A DNA stretch of 64,000 bases from Chloroflexi bacterium 54-19 (GTDB taxonomy: Bacteria; Chloroflexota; Chloroflexia; Chloroheliales; Chloroheliaceae): the NCBI GenBank assembly GCA_001898225.1, contig MKTJ01000092.1, forward strand, positions 81,107-145,106, read 5' to 3'. The first letter of the stretch is position 1; the number at the start of each line of letters is the position of its first letter. A program made the translations under genes and the position numbers. Shown in pieces: positions 25,198-33,658 of this stretch. Under the pieces are notes generated by a model. That model saw only the letters and a list, made by a program, of their open reading frames with translations, ran no database searches and was not told the DNA's origin.

Positions 25198-27006
25198 ATG
25201 CCAGGCTTTGCCGAAAAACGTGTTTTGCAGGCCGGGCCTTACGAGCTTATCCTGGAAAAGGAGGCCGACGATTTCTCGGTTGCTTTCTCCCTGGAACAAG
25301 ATTCGGATGGTCTATTAGTCGTTTCGTTAAAACTAGGAACGGACCAACTGGCAAAGCCCGGTCTTTACCGGCTTAGCTGGCTGGTACCGATGGTAGATAT
25401 TCAGGCTTTCTGGCGGCCCGGCACCGACCGGAGCCAGATGTACCCGGCAGATTGGAGCCGCCCCTGGGTCTCACAATCCATGAACAACGCCCCGACCGGC
25501 TGTCTCTACAACCTGAAAGGGCTCAACCGCCATACCTGGGCTTTTTCCGACGCCCTCAATTCAATCGAGATAGTCACCGGGGTGCGCGAGGAGACCGCCG
25601 AATTCCTGTGCAGCCTGACCCTGTTCCAGGGGTGGGCCCCTTTCAAGGAATACGAGGCCTTCTTGCGGATTGATACCCGCACCGCGCCCTATTTCGAAAC
25701 CCTGGCCGGGGTAGCAAAGTGGTGGGCCGCGCAGCCGGGATACACTCCCGCGCCAGTCCCCGGCCCGGCCCGCGAACCGATGTATTCGACCTGGTACAGC
25801 TTTCACCAGCAGTTGGTCGCCGCCGAGGTCGAAGAACAATGCCGCCTGGCAAGGCCGCTCGGTTGTACGGCGGTTATCGTGGATGACGGCTGGCAGACCG
25901 ATAACAACGACCGGGGCTATGCTTATTGTGGCGACTGGGAGGTTTTCGGTGGGAAAATCCCCGACATGGCCGCTCACGTCGCGAATATCCACCGGCTCGG
26001 GATGAAATACCTGCTCTGGTACGCCCTGCCGTTCGTGGGTGAACACAGCCGGGCTTTCCGGCAATTCCAGGGCAAGTTTTTATACCACAGCCAGGGGTTA
26101 AGCACCTGGGTACTGGACCCTCGCTTTCCCGATGTCCGCGAATACCTGATAAATCTGTGCGAGAGGGCCGTGCGGGAGTGGGGCCTGGACGGGTTCAAAC
26201 TCGATTTTGTGAATGATTTCAGGCAGTCGCCGGACGAAGATTTGCTGGCCGAAGGTGCGCAGGGCGAACGGGATTATATCTCGGTGGCGCAGGCGACCGA
26301 CCGCCTCCTGTCCGACGTGATTGACCGGCTGCGCCAACTCAACCCCGAAATTTTGATTGAGTTCCGCCAGCCCTATATTGGTCCTCTGATGCGCAAGTAC
26401 GGCAATATGTTTCGGGCGGGTGACTGTCCAAACGACAGCCTGAGTAACCGGGTGCGGACCCTGGACGTGCGCCTGCTCGGCAACGCTGCCCCACACTCGG
26501 ATATGGTGATGTGGCACGGAGATGAGCCGGTAGAAAGCGCGGCCCTCCAGATTGTCAATGTCCTTTTCGCGGTGCCCCAGGTCTCGGTCCGGCTCGACCG
26601 CCTGCCGCCCGCCCATCACCGGATGGTCGAGTTCTGGCTCTCCTTCTGGACCCGGAACAGAGGGTTGCTGCTGGACGGCGACCTCAAACCCTGGCACCCC
26701 GAAGCCTGGTTCCCGCTGGTGGAGGTGTCGAACGAGCGGGAGCAACTGGCGGCGGTCTATGCCAATACGGTGGTCGAACTGGGCGACCCTCTCAAAGAAA
26801 AGCTGACGGTTGTAAACGGCACCCTGGAGGGCCGGGTCATTCTCGACCTGGCGGAAGACGCTGGACCCTGCAAGGTGCAAATCCTCGATTGCCAGGGACA
26901 GGTGGTTATCGAAGATGAGCGAAACCTGGCCGCGGGGTTGACAGCGCTGGAGATTCCCCCGGCTGGATTGGCAATTTTCGAGCGTAAGAGTTATGCTGGG
27001 ACGTAA
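25198..27006 (+). CDS. GH36-type alpha-galactosidase-like glycoside hydrolase
   Basis: A 602-aa cytosolic protein. An N-terminal beta-sandwich domain of about 170 residues is followed by a (beta/alpha)8 barrel: EPMYSTWYSFHQQL, VIVDDGWQTDNNDRGY, and DGFKLDFVNDF, in which D336 is the expected nucleophile of GH36/GH31-type retaining enzymes. A candidate acid/base lies in RAGDCPND (about 404-411). A short C-terminal beta domain closes it. It is shorter than typical GH36 alpha-galactosidases (about 700 aa). Galactose specificity is probable, not proven. Confidence 0.85.
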   Translation: MPGFAEKRVLQAGPYELILEKEADDFSVAFSLEQDSDGLLVVSLKLGTDQLAKPGLYRLSWLVPMVDIQAFWRPGTDRSQMYPADWSRPWVSQSMNNAPTGCLYNLKGLNRHTWAFSDALNSIEIVTGVREETAEFLCSLTLFQGWAPFKEYEAFLRIDTRTAPYFETLAGVAKWWAAQPGYTPAPVPGPAREPMYSTWYSFHQQLVAAEVEEQCRLARPLGCTAVIVDDGWQTDNNDRGYAYCGDWEVFGGKIPDMAAHVANIHRLGMKYLLWYALPFVGEHSRAFRQFQGKFLYHSQGLSTWVLDPRFPDVREYLINLCERAVREWGLDGFKLDFVNDFRQSPDEDLLAEGAQGERDYISVAQATDRLLSDVIDRLRQLNPEILIEFRQPYIGPLMRKYGNMFRAGDCPNDSLSNRVRTLDVRLLGNAAPHSDMVMWHGDEPVESAALQIVNVLFAVPQVSVRLDRLPPAHHRMVEFWLSFWTRNRGLLLDGDLKPWHPEAWFPLVEVSNEREQLAAVYANTVVELGDPLKEKLTVVNGTLEGRVILDLAEDAGPCKVQILDCQGQVVIEDERNLAAGLTALEIPPAGLAIFERKSYAGT

Positions 27007-27076
27007 CGGATAGAGGTCTGCCCAGGCAAAACCGGGCAACCTATTTGGAGTTGGGAAGTACTCAAAGGAGAGAAAA

Positions 27077-27838
27077 ATGATTACCCCTGAACAGATAGAT
27101 TTTTATCACCAGCAGGGCTATCTGCTGGTAGAAGGTCTGCTACCGAAGGACGAAGCCGCCTCCTACCGGCAGGAGGTCCACGATATTGCCGAAAGGCTTT
27201 CGAGGAAAATCAACATCGACGCGACCTGGGGCGCGGCCCGGACAATGGTAGCCGAGGCCGAACGGACCCAGATTCTGCATTGCCACAATATCCAGTATTA
27301 TTCTGCCGCTTTTGGCCGGTTGCTGTTGGACGACCGCTTTACCTCGGTGGCGGCGGCCTTAATCGGAAACGAAAACGTCAAACTGCATCACAACAAGATG
27401 TTTATCAAGCCGCCGGAAAAGGGTTCGCCCTTCCCGCTTCACCAGGATTATCCTTTCTTCCCCTACAAGAACGGAACTATGATGGCCGCGATTTTCCACT
27501 TTGACGACGCCCCACTCGAAAAGGGCTGCGTGCGGGTGGTGCCGGGAAGCCATCTGAAGGGACCGTTACCGCACATCGCCGAGGGCGGCCATCACTTGCC
27601 CTGGGAGGAATACCCGCTCGAAATGTCGGTGCCATGCCCGGCCAAGGCAGGGGACGTGCTGTTTTTCAGCTATACGCTGGTCCACGGCTCCGGGGTCAAT
27701 GTCTCGAACGAGGCCCGCACAACCTGGCTGGTCCAGTATTACGAGGCGGGCGACCAGGTGGCCGACGCGCAGGAAGCCGAACGCGGTAACGGTGTTATGC
27801 TGCGGGGGATTGACCCGAACCCGGACCGCGATTTCTAA
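27077..27838 (+). CDS. Phytanoyl-CoA dioxygenase family protein
   Basis: A 253-aa Fe(II)/2-oxoglutarate oxygenase-like protein. The iron-binding set is H-x-D in LHQDYPFFPYKNG and the distal His in LVHGSGVNVSNEARTTWLVQYY, with an Arg for 2-oxoglutarate. The FHFDDAPLEKGCVRVVPGSHLKG segment is a PhyH hallmark. In sugar and secondary-metabolite clusters such enzymes hydroxylate small molecules; substrate unknown. It starts after AAAGGAGAG, 70 nt after the GH36 gene. Confidence 0.88.
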   Translation: MITPEQIDFYHQQGYLLVEGLLPKDEAASYRQEVHDIAERLSRKINIDATWGAARTMVAEAERTQILHCHNIQYYSAAFGRLLLDDRFTSVAAALIGNENVKLHHNKMFIKPPEKGSPFPLHQDYPFFPYKNGTMMAAIFHFDDAPLEKGCVRVVPGSHLKGPLPHIAEGGHHLPWEEYPLEMSVPCPAKAGDVLFFSYTLVHGSGVNVSNEARTTWLVQYYEAGDQVADAQEAERGNGVMLRGIDPNPDRDF

Positions 27839-27950
27839 GGGCCTGCCCTTTTCATTTGATTCAGCTTTCCAGCATTATCTTGAAAGCGCCTGGGTTGAAT
27901 ATATTTTTTTTATTTGGACTTGTCTTTATTCTTCAAAGGAGAACCGACGA

Positions 27951-28721
27951 ATGACCGCACCTATTCGCGTGACCGTCTGGAACGAATTCCGGCACGAGCA
28001 GCACGACCCCAAAATTGCTTCCGTTTACCCCAACGGTATCCACGGGGCTATCGCCGAGGGTTTGAAAGAAGCCGGGTTTACCGTCCAGACGGCGACCCTG
28101 GACGAGCCGGAACACGGCCTGACCGAAGAAAAACTGGCTAATACCGATGTATTGTTCTGGTGGGGGCACGGGGCGCACAACGAGGTTTCCGACGAAATCG
28201 TAAACCGGGTCCACAAACGCGTCCTGGATGACGGGATGGGCCTGATTGTCCTCCATTCGGGTCATTTCTCCAAGATTTTCAAAAAATTGATGGGGACAGA
28301 CTGCGACTTGAAATGGCGCGAGGACGGCCAGAAGGAACGGCTCTGGATTGTTTCGCCCGGCCACCCGATTGTGGCAGGTTTGAGCGAATATATCGAGTTA
28401 CCCCAGGAAGAAATGTACGGGGAATATTTCGGTATTCCTACACCGGACGAACTGGTCTTTGTAAGCTGGTTCCCCGGCGGCGAGGTCTTCCGCAGCGGCT
28501 GCACCTTTACGCGGGGAGCGGGGCGCATCTTCTACTTCCGGCCCGGCCACGAGGAATACCCGACTTACTATAACGCCCAGGTGCGGCAGGTGCTATCCAA
28601 CGCGGCCAATTGGGCGGCTCCAACCGTCACTTTCAAACCCGTCCGGGGTAACTACAAACCCCTGGAAAAGATTGAGGTCATCGGCGGGGATAACGACATC
28701 CTTTCCCGGCTGAAAGGGTAA
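27951..28721 (+). CDS. ThuA-like protein (trehalose-utilisation family)
   Basis: A 256-aa protein. MTAPIRVTVWNEFRHEQHDPKIASVYPNGIH is the classic ThuA start, followed by NTDVLFWWGHGAHNEV, GLIVLHSGHFSKIF (modified amidotransferase elbow) and RIFYFRPGHEEYPTYYN. It is closer to authentic ThuA than the shorter paralogue at 12459. The ATG at 27951 follows AAAGGAGA; the open frame extends upstream over the spacer but has no supported start there. It is the last gene of the Gfo-GH36-PhyH-ThuA set and is followed by a terminator. Confidence 0.9.
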   Translation: MTAPIRVTVWNEFRHEQHDPKIASVYPNGIHGAIAEGLKEAGFTVQTATLDEPEHGLTEEKLANTDVLFWWGHGAHNEVSDEIVNRVHKRVLDDGMGLIVLHSGHFSKIFKKLMGTDCDLKWREDGQKERLWIVSPGHPIVAGLSEYIELPQEEMYGEYFGIPTPDELVFVSWFPGGEVFRSGCTFTRGAGRIFYFRPGHEEYPTYYNAQVRQVLSNAANWAAPTVTFKPVRGNYKPLEKIEVIGGDNDILSRLKG

Positions 28722-28752
28722 AGATTCTTTCTAATCGGTTAGTATCTCGCAA

Positions 28753-28800
28753 CCGGGTAAATCTAGCTTTCTAGCCTTAGATTTACCCGGCTTAATTTTT
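28753..28800 (+). terminator. Terminator of the sugar cluster
   Basis: CCGGGTAAATCTA (28753-28765) pairs perfectly with TAGATTTACCCGG (28778-28790), followed by CTTAATTTTTT. Confidence 0.85.
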
Positions 28801-28861
28801 TAAAAATAGATTTCTATGAGGGAAACTATTAAAACTGAGTATGAATAGATAGTATCCAACA

Positions 28862-28960
28862 GTACATCCTGAGCGCAGCGAAGGATCTCCGTGCCGTTGG
28901 CCTAAAGCTCGTTACATTGTCCAGAGGACCGGGGATTCCTTGCAAGCTCGGAATGACAAG
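28862..28960. repeat. Dispersed GGACCGGGGA repeat, copy 2, with inverted left arm
   Basis: The right half (28917-28960) repeats TTGTCC-x3-GGACCGGGGA and GCTCGGAATGACAAG of copy 1 at 10730. The left half (CATCCTGAGCGCAGCGAAGGAT, 28865-28885 region) is roughly the inverse of the same module, making a loose inverted repeat. No ORF. Confidence 0.55.
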
Positions 28961-28980
28961 TCTTCAACCATACCCTGGTA

Positions 28981-29730
28981 TTATTTGTTTGAAAATTGTT
29001 CGGCTAATTCGCAGGCTTGAGGGATGGCTTCTTTTAGCCACCATTTCCAAAATTCCAGCCTCTTCTCCGGGATAAATTCTGGATCGAAGGTTGTGTTTAT
29101 GATGTTCAACAATTCTTGAAAATCGTTAATCCACTCGCTAACACTATCATCAACTATATCCCAATCAAAACTAATACCGGAATAGGCACAAACCGCCATC
29201 GAAGCACAATCTATATAAAAGTCTCTTAACATCTCATCGGGGTATCCCTGTATTATTTCTTCTTCCATTTTATGTATTAAATCGTTGGGAAATAATTGAT
29301 TAAATAAAAGTATACCTTGAGCCTCAGTACAAGCTAAGAGAGTTGCTTGACCAGAATACTTTTGTTTATCCGTATAAGTTTCAGGGTCATTATAAAATCC
29401 GGTTATAGTTAGCTCCTCAAAATCATATTTTGCTTTAAGATCAGGTAAGGATAAGTTATTTTGGAGGAAACTTTCGGCATCATTTACTAATAATTGGGGG
29501 AATGAATAATATGGTGGGGTTCTTTCCCAGATAAATAATACTTTCCGGGCGGTCAAAAGGGCCAACCAACCGCGAATATTTAAGTGATTTAGTTCATCTA
29601 ACCTTTCAATACACTTGTAAATCGGTAAGCGCTTATTTAGAAAAAGATTATGATGCGCATCAACCAACATTTGGTTGTAAGCAACCTCAATGGCGTCTGA
29701 TAAATTGGTTATAGCCTCAGAATTTTCCAT
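28981..29730 (-). CDS. Putative Imm5-like immunity protein
   Basis: A 249-aa cytosolic protein, acidic, with visibly lower GC than its neighbours. The C-terminal EKRLEFWKWWLKEAIPQACELAEQ and the central DFYIDCASMAVCAYSGISFDWD resemble Imm5-type immunity proteins of polymorphic toxin systems, which neutralise a cognate toxin. No toxin gene is adjacent, so it would be an orphan. The ATG at 29730 is preferred to TTG 29739; no strong ribosome site is visible. Base composition suggests recent transfer. The family call is from recall of the motif and is moderate. Confidence 0.5.
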   Translation of the reverse strand: MENSEAITNLSDAIEVAYNQMLVDAHHNLFLNKRLPIYKCIERLDELNHLNIRGWLALLTARKVLFIWERTPPYYSFPQLLVNDAESFLQNNLSLPDLKAKYDFEELTITGFYNDPETYTDKQKYSGQATLLACTEAQGILLFNQLFPNDLIHKMEEEIIQGYPDEMLRDFYIDCASMAVCAYSGISFDWDIVDDSVSEWINDFQELLNIINTTFDPEFIPEKRLEFWKWWLKEAIPQACELAEQFSNK

Positions 29731-29743
29731 AAAACACAAGATA

Positions 29744-30646
29744 TTAATTCAAAGAAGTCATTTCCTGGTTAGCAACCTTTGAGGCTTTTTCGGCAACACG
29801 CTGGCGGTAGCGTTCGGCGACCGCTTCCGGCGTAAAGTGGCCCCGGTATTCGGGCGGTAAAATCTCGGCGATTTTTAGCATCATAATATCGCTCAAAAAG
29901 TCGAGGTCGTCGTGTTTACCGCGTTTGCCGCTGGCAGGGAGGTTGTGTTCGAGGGCAAAGGCGGCGGCGGCTTCCTTCAGGCTATAAAGCTTTCCAATCG
30001 AAACCACCACGCGAGGCCGAGTCAGGAAACCGAGCTTCTTGCGCCGCATTATATTTTCGGTACCGGCAATCCCCAGCGGTAAGACCTGAGCGCCACTACT
30101 GGACGCAATCATGGCCGCACCAGGTTGAGGGTCTTGCAACTGGAAGGTCTTGGAACGGGTGCCTTCGGGGTAAATCCCCAGGATTTGCTTGCGCTTGACC
30201 ACCGCCAGGGAAGTCTTGACCGCCTGGCGGTCGGCGGTCCCGCGCTTCACCGGGAAACCACCCAGGAGCATCGCCACCCCACCTAATATTGGCGTCTTGA
30301 AATATTCGTATTTGGTCATAACAAGGGGCGGGCGCGGGGATAAAAGGGTGCCGACCATGGCATCGAAATTCGAGAGATGGTTCCAGGTGCCGACAAACCC
30401 GCCTTCTTCCGGCAAATTCTCCCGGCCCTTAACCCGGAAATCCGTTATCAGGTGCAAAATGAGCCAGGCTAACGGCTTGAAAAAGAAAAATGTGGTTAGA
30501 TAGCGGAACGTGATAAACAGGTAATGCAGAACCTTACGCAGTCCGGCAGGAAGGTTCACGTTCAAACCCGGCCCGATTAAGGCCGGTTCTCTCAATTCGA
30601 GTAAATATTCGCGCCAGATTCGTAGCACAATCGGGCTCCCTTTCAT
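29744..30646 (-). CDS. 1-acyl-sn-glycerol-3-phosphate acyltransferase (PlsC-like)
   Basis: A 300-aa membrane-associated acyltransferase. The HX4D motif is NHLSNFD (H90, D95), the acceptor motif YPEGTRSK, and hydrophobic helices lie at about 40-66. It transfers an acyl group to lysophosphatidic acid in phospholipid synthesis. It is longer than usual PlsC (about 240 aa) through N- and C-terminal extensions; the latter is charged. ATG 30646 is preferred to TTG 30661. The next gene downstream (the putative immunity gene) starts 14 nt after its stop. Confidence 0.85.
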   Translation of the reverse strand: MKGSPIVLRIWREYLLELREPALIGPGLNVNLPAGLRKVLHYLFITFRYLTTFFFFKPLAWLILHLITDFRVKGRENLPEEGGFVGTWNHLSNFDAMVGTLLSPRPPLVMTKYEYFKTPILGGVAMLLGGFPVKRGTADRQAVKTSLAVVKRKQILGIYPEGTRSKTFQLQDPQPGAAMIASSSGAQVLPLGIAGTENIMRRKKLGFLTRPRVVVSIGKLYSLKEAAAAFALEHNLPASGKRGKHDDLDFLSDIMMLKIAEILPPEYRGHFTPEAVAERYRQRVAEKASKVANQEMTSLN

Positions 30647-30946
30647 CTCAGAACATCTCAAAAACCATCAAACAACCTGTTTTAACCACCGGGATTGCTA
30701 CATTAAATAAGGGCAGTGCGAGGGGTAGCAATTCCCTGCCCTTTAAGATAGGGCAAAAGGCAAAAATAAAATAAATTAAATCAAAAATCCGGTGCCGACT
30801 GATTACACAGTATAGCCGAAAGGTAGAAATTTGGGTAATTTATAGAAAATATCTAAAGAATTTTTGATTTTAATAGCCAAGCGAGGTCATAACTGGTAAA
30901 ATAGGGGCCAGCGATACAAGCTCAGATATAAAGGTTTTAAAATGCA
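30647..30946. other. Divergent spacer between PlsC-like gene and mnmG
   Basis: A hairpin AAGGGCAG/CTGCCCTT (30708-30715 with 30735-30742) is the only structure seen. It is AT-rich elsewhere; the promoters for the two divergent genes must lie here but no convincing pair of boxes was found. Confidence 0.35.
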
Positions 30947-32956
30947 ATGCAGGATGTAAAGTTCGTAGACAAGTTTGATGTAATCGTGGTCGGGGCCGGG
31001 CACGCCGGTTGTGAGGCTGCTTTAGCCGCCGCCCGCATGGGCAGCCGGACCCTTCTTTTGACCATAAACCTGGACATGGTAGCCCTGATGCCGTGCAACC
31101 CCTCTATCGGGGGACCGGCTAAAGGCCACGTCGTGCGCGAGATTGATGCCCTCGGTGGGGAGATGGGCCGCAATACCGACCGCACCCTGATCCAAATCCG
31201 GTTGCTCAATACCGGGAAAGGTCCGGCCGTCCAGGCTTTGCGGGCGCAGTCCGATAAAAAGCTCTACGCTTTGGCGATGAAACAAACTCTCGAAGAAACG
31301 CCCAATCTGACGTTGCGCCAGGCCCAGGTCGAAGAACTGGTCGTCCGCAAAGACGAGATTACCGGCCAGCTAACCGCCCAGGGTGTGACCGTGGCGAACG
31401 GGCTTGGCTACGAAGCTAAAACGGTCGTGCTGACCACCGGCACTTTTCTCAAGGGTCGCATCATCATGGGCGACTGGACCGCATCGGCGGGCCGCGCCGG
31501 AGAAGCCCCTTCGATCCAGGTCTCGAACAGTCTGGCCGGTTTAGGGTTCCCGCTCCACCGCCTCAAGACCGGCACGCCACCCCGCATTGACGCCCGGACG
31601 ATTGATTTTTCTCAGACGACCGTCCAGCCGGGCAGTTCGACGCCGCTGGCTTTCTCCTTCAGCTATTCCGAGGACGACAAGCCGGTTCCGCTCGTACCCC
31701 CGGCTTACCCGAAAGTCTTCCCGGCCCAGCAACTCGATGGCTGGCGGCCCCAGTTGCCCTGCTACCTGGTCCACACCACCATGCAGGGGCACGACATCAT
31801 CCGGGCCAACCTGCACCGCGCTCCCATGTTTACCGGGATAATCGAAGGGGTCGGGCCGCGCTATTGCCCCAGCATCGAAGACAAGGTGGTCCGTTTCAGC
31901 GAGAAACAGTCCCACCAGTTGTTTTTGGAGCCGGAAGGCTGGCTGACCAACGAGGTTTACGTCCAGGGCGCGAACACCAGCCTGCCCGCCGATGTCCAGC
32001 TTGACCTGATTCACTCGATACCGGGCCTCGAAAAGGCCGAGATTATGCGGTTCGGCTACGCGGTCGAATATGACGCGGTCCCCTCAACCGAAATCCGGGC
32101 CAGCATGGAGACCAAGCGCATCTCGAACCTGTTCCTGGCCGGGCAAATCAACGGCACCAGCGGTTACGAAGAAGCCGCCGGTCAGGGCGTCATGGCCGGG
32201 ATAAACGCCTCGCTGCGGGTCCAGGGCCGCGACCCCTTTATCCTCAAGCGTGAACAGGCCTATATCGCCGTAATGGTAGATGACCTGACCACCAAGGAAA
32301 TCAAGGAGCCCTACCGCCTGATGACCAGCCGGGCCGAGTACCGCCTGCTTTTGCGCAGCGATAACGCCGACCTGCGCCTGACCGCCCTCGGTTACGACCT
32401 GGGGCTTATCAGCCGCGAACGCTACATGGCTGTCGAGAACAAGCGCGACCGCATCGAGGAATATCTCAAAAAGCTGGCAGCGACCCCGATTTCGCCCTCC
32501 GCCGAGCAAAACTCCCGCTTCGAAGCTGCCGGGTTCCCCCGGATTGAGCGCGGTATGAAGGCTGCCGACTATTTGCGGCGGCCTGACGTGGACCGGACGG
32601 TCCTGCCTTTGCTCCTGGACGAGGAAATCGAGCCCGAACTGGCCGAGCAGGTCGAAATCGAAGGCAAGTATCGCACTTATATCAACAAGCAGGAGCAGTC
32701 GGTAGACAAAATGCGCCGCCTGGAAGATACCCGCCTGCCCGAAAACTTCGATTACGCGAACATCACCGGCTTGCGTAAAGAAGCCCGTATGAAGTTGACC
32801 CAGTTCAAACCGGCCACACTCGGCCAGGCTTCCCGGCTTTCGGGGGTAAACCCGGCGGACGTGGCGGTGCTGATGGTCCAACTCCAGCGGCAACTTCGCA
32901 ACAAAGTTTCGAGCCAGAGCCAGGACGACTTTACGCCGACTTCCCAGGCCAGCTAG
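30947..32956 (+). CDS. mnmG: tRNA uridine-5-carboxymethylaminomethyl(34) synthesis enzyme MnmG
   Basis: A 669-aa FAD enzyme. The FAD-binding motif VVGAGHAGCEAALAAARMG is near residues 14-32, followed by PCNPSIGGPAKGHVVREIDALGG and, further on, the GTFLKGRIIMG and TSGYEEAAGQG motifs of GidA/MnmG. The C-terminal helical domain (about 560-650) binds MnmE and tRNA; it ends with a longer Gln/Ser-rich tail than usual. With MnmE it modifies U34 of several tRNAs. mnmE and rsmG are not adjacent. Confidence 0.96.
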   Translation: MQDVKFVDKFDVIVVGAGHAGCEAALAAARMGSRTLLLTINLDMVALMPCNPSIGGPAKGHVVREIDALGGEMGRNTDRTLIQIRLLNTGKGPAVQALRAQSDKKLYALAMKQTLEETPNLTLRQAQVEELVVRKDEITGQLTAQGVTVANGLGYEAKTVVLTTGTFLKGRIIMGDWTASAGRAGEAPSIQVSNSLAGLGFPLHRLKTGTPPRIDARTIDFSQTTVQPGSSTPLAFSFSYSEDDKPVPLVPPAYPKVFPAQQLDGWRPQLPCYLVHTTMQGHDIIRANLHRAPMFTGIIEGVGPRYCPSIEDKVVRFSEKQSHQLFLEPEGWLTNEVYVQGANTSLPADVQLDLIHSIPGLEKAEIMRFGYAVEYDAVPSTEIRASMETKRISNLFLAGQINGTSGYEEAAGQGVMAGINASLRVQGRDPFILKREQAYIAVMVDDLTTKEIKEPYRLMTSRAEYRLLLRSDNADLRLTALGYDLGLISRERYMAVENKRDRIEEYLKKLAATPISPSAEQNSRFEAAGFPRIERGMKAADYLRRPDVDRTVLPLLLDEEIEPELAEQVEIEGKYRTYINKQEQSVDKMRRLEDTRLPENFDYANITGLRKEARMKLTQFKPATLGQASRLSGVNPADVAVLMVQLQRQLRNKVSSQSQDDFTPTSQAS

Positions 32957-32985
32957 ACTGCTCAGTTAGACTACGAGGCTTAAAA

Positions 32986-33453
32986 GTGGCAAATTATCTT
33001 ATTCCGGGGTTTTTAATTGCGTTACTCCCAATAGACCTGGTGGCAGGGTTGGCGACCGGACAATGGCCGACCCAGGCTACCATGATGGTAACGGGCGGTT
33101 TTATAATCGGGCTATACCTGGCCCGGCGCTTATGGGGCGGAAAGGCCCGGCAAATCGAGTCGCTTTCCCGCCTGCAACTGGTCGGCCAGCAGGGCGTCCA
33201 GTTCGACGCCAACTCCGAGGAAGCCCAGGTTCAGCTTGAAAATGCCCGGACCAATTATTTCCTGGGGGCGGGACTGTTAACCTTCGGTATCCTGTTCAAT
33301 TTCTGCTTTATCGCCAGCTATCTTTTCGTAACACCGATAGCGGTCACGCCTTCCGTTGCCGGTCAGGCTATCCAGCTAGGAATGTTGCTGCTCTTTACTT
33401 TCCTGGTCCTGGGGGCCGAGGTGTTCGGCGCGAAAGTTTTTCTAAAGCGTTAA
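32986..33453 (+). CDS. Small multi-pass membrane protein, unknown
   Basis: A 155-aa protein with four predicted membrane helices (about 5-24, 31-46, 87-112, 128-149) and a central charged cytosolic stretch of about 35 residues (ARQIESLSRLQLVGQQ). Not recognised. It starts with GTG at 32986, with GAGG upstream, 29 nt after mnmG, so it is probably cotranscribed with it. Confidence 0.6.
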   Translation: MANYLIPGFLIALLPIDLVAGLATGQWPTQATMMVTGGFIIGLYLARRLWGGKARQIESLSRLQLVGQQGVQFDANSEEAQVQLENARTNYFLGAGLLTFGILFNFCFIASYLFVTPIAVTPSVAGQAIQLGMLLLFTFLVLGAEVFGAKVFLKR

Positions 33454-33642
33454 ACGATTCGTTGAACGTTGAACGAAACAACGGAAAACCGCAAGATATA
33501 TTTAGGCCGGCACCAGATCAAAAAACTGTTCGGAAATTTCGGGTTTGGAAACTGCTCTGTGATTTAACGTTGTTTTATTGTGCCATTTACAAAATTTAGT
33601 GCTGTTCCCACGTTCAACGTTGTTTCGTTAAACGTTCTACGC
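33449..33642. repeat. AACGTT-type dispersed repeats in inverted arrangement
   Basis: Left block 33449-33483 contains CGTTGAACGTTGAACG and AAACAACG. The right block 33611-33642 carries the opposite-strand words CGTTCAACGTTGTTTCG and TTAAACGTT. The 127 nt between them have no ORF. The same words occur at 59333-59368 and 59427-59460 and, partially, at 213-242 and 34913-34923. Confidence 0.6.
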
Positions 33643-33658
33643 TGGGTTTGGAGAGACA

